Part shown: positions 14,544 through 16,596 of the stretch, one piece after another
Position numbering within the stretch: position 1 is the stretch's first letter
Layout of the letters: every line of letters begins with the position of its first letter
Assembly: GCA_900555035.1 (NCBI GenBank)
Contig: USJX01000063.1
Location: forward strand, 1 to 16,596
Length of the DNA: 16,596 nucleotides
DNA from: an uncultured Prevotella sp.
GTDB taxonomy: Bacteria; Bacteroidota; Bacteroidia; Bacteroidales; Bacteroidaceae
Reading direction: 5' to 3'
Notes under the pieces: generated by a model
What the model was told of the DNA's origin: nothing
The model's database searches: none
The model's input: only the letters and a program-made list of their open reading frames with translations
Translations under genes and position numbers: made by a program

Positions 14544-16070
14544 TTATTTGTTACTTTCATTAGGCTCAATCTCCGAACCCGGTGCCTCCAGCTCATGCTG
14601 TGGGATAGGCCATACGAAGAGAGGGTCGTCCTTTTCTACCTTCAGGCTGCTCTGTACGAAGTTGGCTGCAGGCTGGTCGCTCACCTTGCGGGCGAATCCC
14701 TTGTGCCAGCGCTTGAGGTCGTTCAAGCGGAAGCCTTCCATATAGAGTTCCTTCACACGTTCCGACTCGATGATGCTCAAGGCATTGCTCTCGCTCAACG
14801 AGGTATTGCCACCGTAAGAAGAGTAGCGGGCACTGCGCAGGGTTGAGATATCCTTACCTGCCTTGGTATAGTCCTTCTTCATGGCATAAGCCTCAGCACG
14901 GATCAGATACTGCTCGGCAAGGCGGAACACCATTGGCTGGTGAACGTGAAGGATGTTGTTGCTCAAGAAAGTGGCATCGCCGAAATACTTACTCAGCAAA
15001 GGCCACTGCAAACCATGCTCATAACCTGTTGTACGTGTGGTGAAGATGGCTGCGGCACGAAGGTCGTTGCTGTCGAATGAGTTGATAACCCAGGTCTCTG
15101 GCACGTAGTCCGGACGATAACTTACGTAGTTGTAGTTATCGAAGATGGTACCCAGGGCACCACCATAGCTGTTCACCGTGAAGCCTACCTTCCAGATAGC
15201 CTCGCGTGAATCACCGTATGTCCAGATGTACTTGTAATCCTTCACCTGGCTGGAATAGGTGTTGGAAGAAGCCTTCTCCAGGGTATAGAACTTGCTGCCG
15301 ATAACCTTGGATGCATACTTGATGGCATCATCATACTTGTGCATATATAAGGATACACGCGCACGCAAGGCATGGCAGGTATATTCGTTGAAGTAAATCT
15401 CATTATAGAGACTTCCGGTGAAATTATCGCCTACCTTCAGGTATTCGGTAGCCTTATCGAGGTCACTCAATACGAATTCGTATGACTCCTTCAGGGTAGC
15501 TCGCTTCTGAACCTCATTGCCCTTATAGTGCTCTGTGAGCACCACGCCGAGTTCCTTCTCTGCCTGCTCATCGCTATCGTAAGCCTTGCAGAAACACTTA
15601 ATCAGTTCTGAGTAAGCCAGGGCACGTGCAAAGTAAGCCTCACCCTCATACTGCTCCAACTTATCAAGCTGCGTATCATCGTTGGTGGCAGCCTTTACCT
15701 TTTCAACATTGTCGAGCAGGAAATTGCATCGGTTGATAACATCATAAAGGTCAGCATAAACCGATTCGATGTCGGTGTTGGTTGCCTTGATGTCTTTCCA
15801 GCGATAGATGTCGCCGTAGGCATTAGAGTAGCCCTTTACGCAGAATACGAAGTCTGCCTGCAAATCTGGCAGGATAGTCAGATTGCCCGAATACAAGGCG
15901 CTGCTCTTGAAACTGTCGTAGATACCGATCACCAGCTTATCCACATCTTCCACCTTGTTGATAGCCTCATCCATGCGGATGGAATCCTCTGGATATTTAT
16001 CAAGACAGGAAGACAGCGAGAGGGTCAGGATACCCGACAGGATGTATGTCTTTATATTTCTGATATTCAT
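14544..16070 (-). CDS. SusD/RagB-family substrate-binding lipoprotein
   Basis: The 508-aa length is usual for SusD/RagB proteins. The signal peptide ends LSSC (Cys22) followed by LDKYP, the common SusD N-terminus. TPR-like helical signatures are present: YEGEAYFARALAYSELIKCF at 141-160, where family members have E-A-x-FLRA, and ESERVKELYMEGFRLNDLKR at 435-454, with W455 next, plus PLFVWPIPQHEL at 483-494, the conserved C-terminal motif. SusD forms the lid on its SusC partner and binds substrate at the cell surface. It starts 20 bp after the SusC stop. The substrate cannot be read from sequence, but the linked protease and LRR proteins suggest peptides or glycoproteins rather than a plain polysaccharide. 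Confidence 0.95.
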   Translation of the reverse strand: MNIRNIKTYILSGILTLSLSSCLDKYPEDSIRMDEAINKVEDVDKLVIGIYDSFKSSALYSGNLTILPDLQADFVFCVKGYSNAYGDIYRWKDIKATNTDIESVYADLYDVINRCNFLLDNVEKVKAATNDDTQLDKLEQYEGEAYFARALAYSELIKCFCKAYDSDEQAEKELGVVLTEHYKGNEVQKRATLKESYEFVLSDLDKATEYLKVGDNFTGSLYNEIYFNEYTCHALRARVSLYMHKYDDAIKYASKVIGSKFYTLEKASSNTYSSQVKDYKYIWTYGDSREAIWKVGFTVNSYGGALGTIFDNYNYVSYRPDYVPETWVINSFDSNDLRAAAIFTTRTTGYEHGLQWPLLSKYFGDATFLSNNILHVHQPMVFRLAEQYLIRAEAYAMKKDYTKAGKDISTLRSARYSSYGGNTSLSESNALSIIESERVKELYMEGFRLNDLKRWHKGFARKVSDQPAANFVQSSLKVEKDDPLFVWPIPQHELEAPGSEIEPNESNK

Positions 16071-16090
16071 TTTATTTTCTCCTTTCTAGC

Positions 16091-16596
16091 TTAGAATTGC
16101 AGTTCCACACCCAGGGTAAACTGGCGTGAAGCTGGATACTGCGCCTGGTAAATATTGGATGAAACCTCTGGGTCCAAGCCGTTGAAACCGGTAATGGTGA
16201 AGAGGTTCTGTGCCTGTCCGTAGATACGAACCATAGAGAAGAAGTTAGTCTTGCGCAACAAGCTCTGTGGCAATGAATACGACAGACTGAGATTCTTCAT
16301 TCGGAGGAACGATGCGTTCTCCAGGAAGCGGTCGTCGAGCTGGGTTACCTCACCCCAACGTGGGATGTCGGTAATATCGCCCGGCTGCTTCCAGCGGTCG
16401 TACAACAGACGGTTTGACTGGTTGTAAGCAGTTCCGAAGGTTACACCACTCTCCTCGAAGAAGCGGTCGTTGTTGATGACGTAGCGTGTACCAATCCAGC
16501 TGAACTGGGCAGAAAGCTGCAGACCCTTCCAACGGAAGCTGGTACCGAAACCACCCATCCAAGGTGCATCATAGGTCTTGCCTGTCATCACCTTGT
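16091..16596 (-). CDS. SusC/RagA-family TonB-dependent outer-membrane transporter, C-terminal part
   Basis: Only the last 168 or so residues are in the window; the gene runs off the right edge. The visible part is C-terminal beta-barrel sequence typical of SusC/RagA: WMGGFGTSFRWKGLQLSAQF, RFLENASFLRMKNLSLSYSL, VRIYGQAQNLFTITGFNGLD, ending RQFTLGVELQF with the terminal aromatic residue used for barrel assembly. It forms the gated import channel under SusD, driven by TonB. The N-terminal carboxypeptidase-like, STN and plug domains would lie outside the window, so it cannot be said whether a sigma/anti-sigma pair controls the operon. Confidence 0.95.
   Translation of the reverse strand, partial: KVMTGKTYDAPWMGGFGTSFRWKGLQLSAQFSWIGTRYVINNDRFFEESGVTFGTAYNQSNRLLYDRWKQPGDITDIPRWGEVTQLDDRFLENASFLRMKNLSLSYSLPQSLLRKTNFFSMVRIYGQAQNLFTITGFNGLDPEVSSNIYQAQYPASRQFTLGVELQF

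Noticed and set aside
13518..14846. 442-aa + strand open frame
   Set aside because: Antisense to parts of three operon genes, crossing their boundaries; no coding signature.

Overview
The window looks like Bacteroidota chromosome, most probably Prevotella/Segatella. The signs are a SusC/SusD pair, many lipoproteins with acidic export signals right after the lipid-bearing cysteine, BACON-like domains, the TAnnTTTG promoter element and A-rich, Shine-Dalgarno-poor leaders. No species marker is present, so the genus is inferred.

Left part (1-2570). The window opens with the decayed 3' end of a yifB/comM-type Mg-chelatase-like gene. A stand-alone P-loop ATPase (533-1603, + strand) follows, with a promoter and a 13-bp palindrome just before its start codon. 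Next is a 967-bp gene-free stretch between two convergent genes. It holds several separate repeat systems: a 61-nt nested hairpin with a third related arm 740 bp away, a 23-bp direct repeat, a cruciform-like structure built from eight copies of ACACTACAC/GTGTAGTGT, a palindromic GGACAAATT cluster around an AT-rich core, and a five-copy 23-bp tandem array. This is the most unusual part of the window and may be the remnant or control region of a mobile or replicative element.

Middle (2571-3735). On the - strand is a one-gene unit coding for a degenerate ThiD-like (HMP kinase) domain fused to an AraC-type DNA-binding domain. Its promoter overlaps the terminator hairpin of the large operon to its right.

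Right part (3750-16596). One long - strand operon reads SusC (partial), SusD, a Calx-beta/DUF4984-like lipoprotein, a BACON-like lipoprotein, an 894-aa leucine-rich-repeat lipoprotein, a BACON plus LRR lipoprotein, a subtilisin-family (S8) lipoprotein, a DUF1573 protein and a small lipocalin-like lipoprotein. Spacing is tight, with two TAATG stop/start overlaps. There is no glycoside hydrolase, lyase, sulfatase or esterase in the visible part. The set fits a surface system that binds proteins or peptides through LRR and BACON lipoproteins, cuts them with a surface subtilase and imports the products through SusCD. That function is inferred from domain content and gene order.
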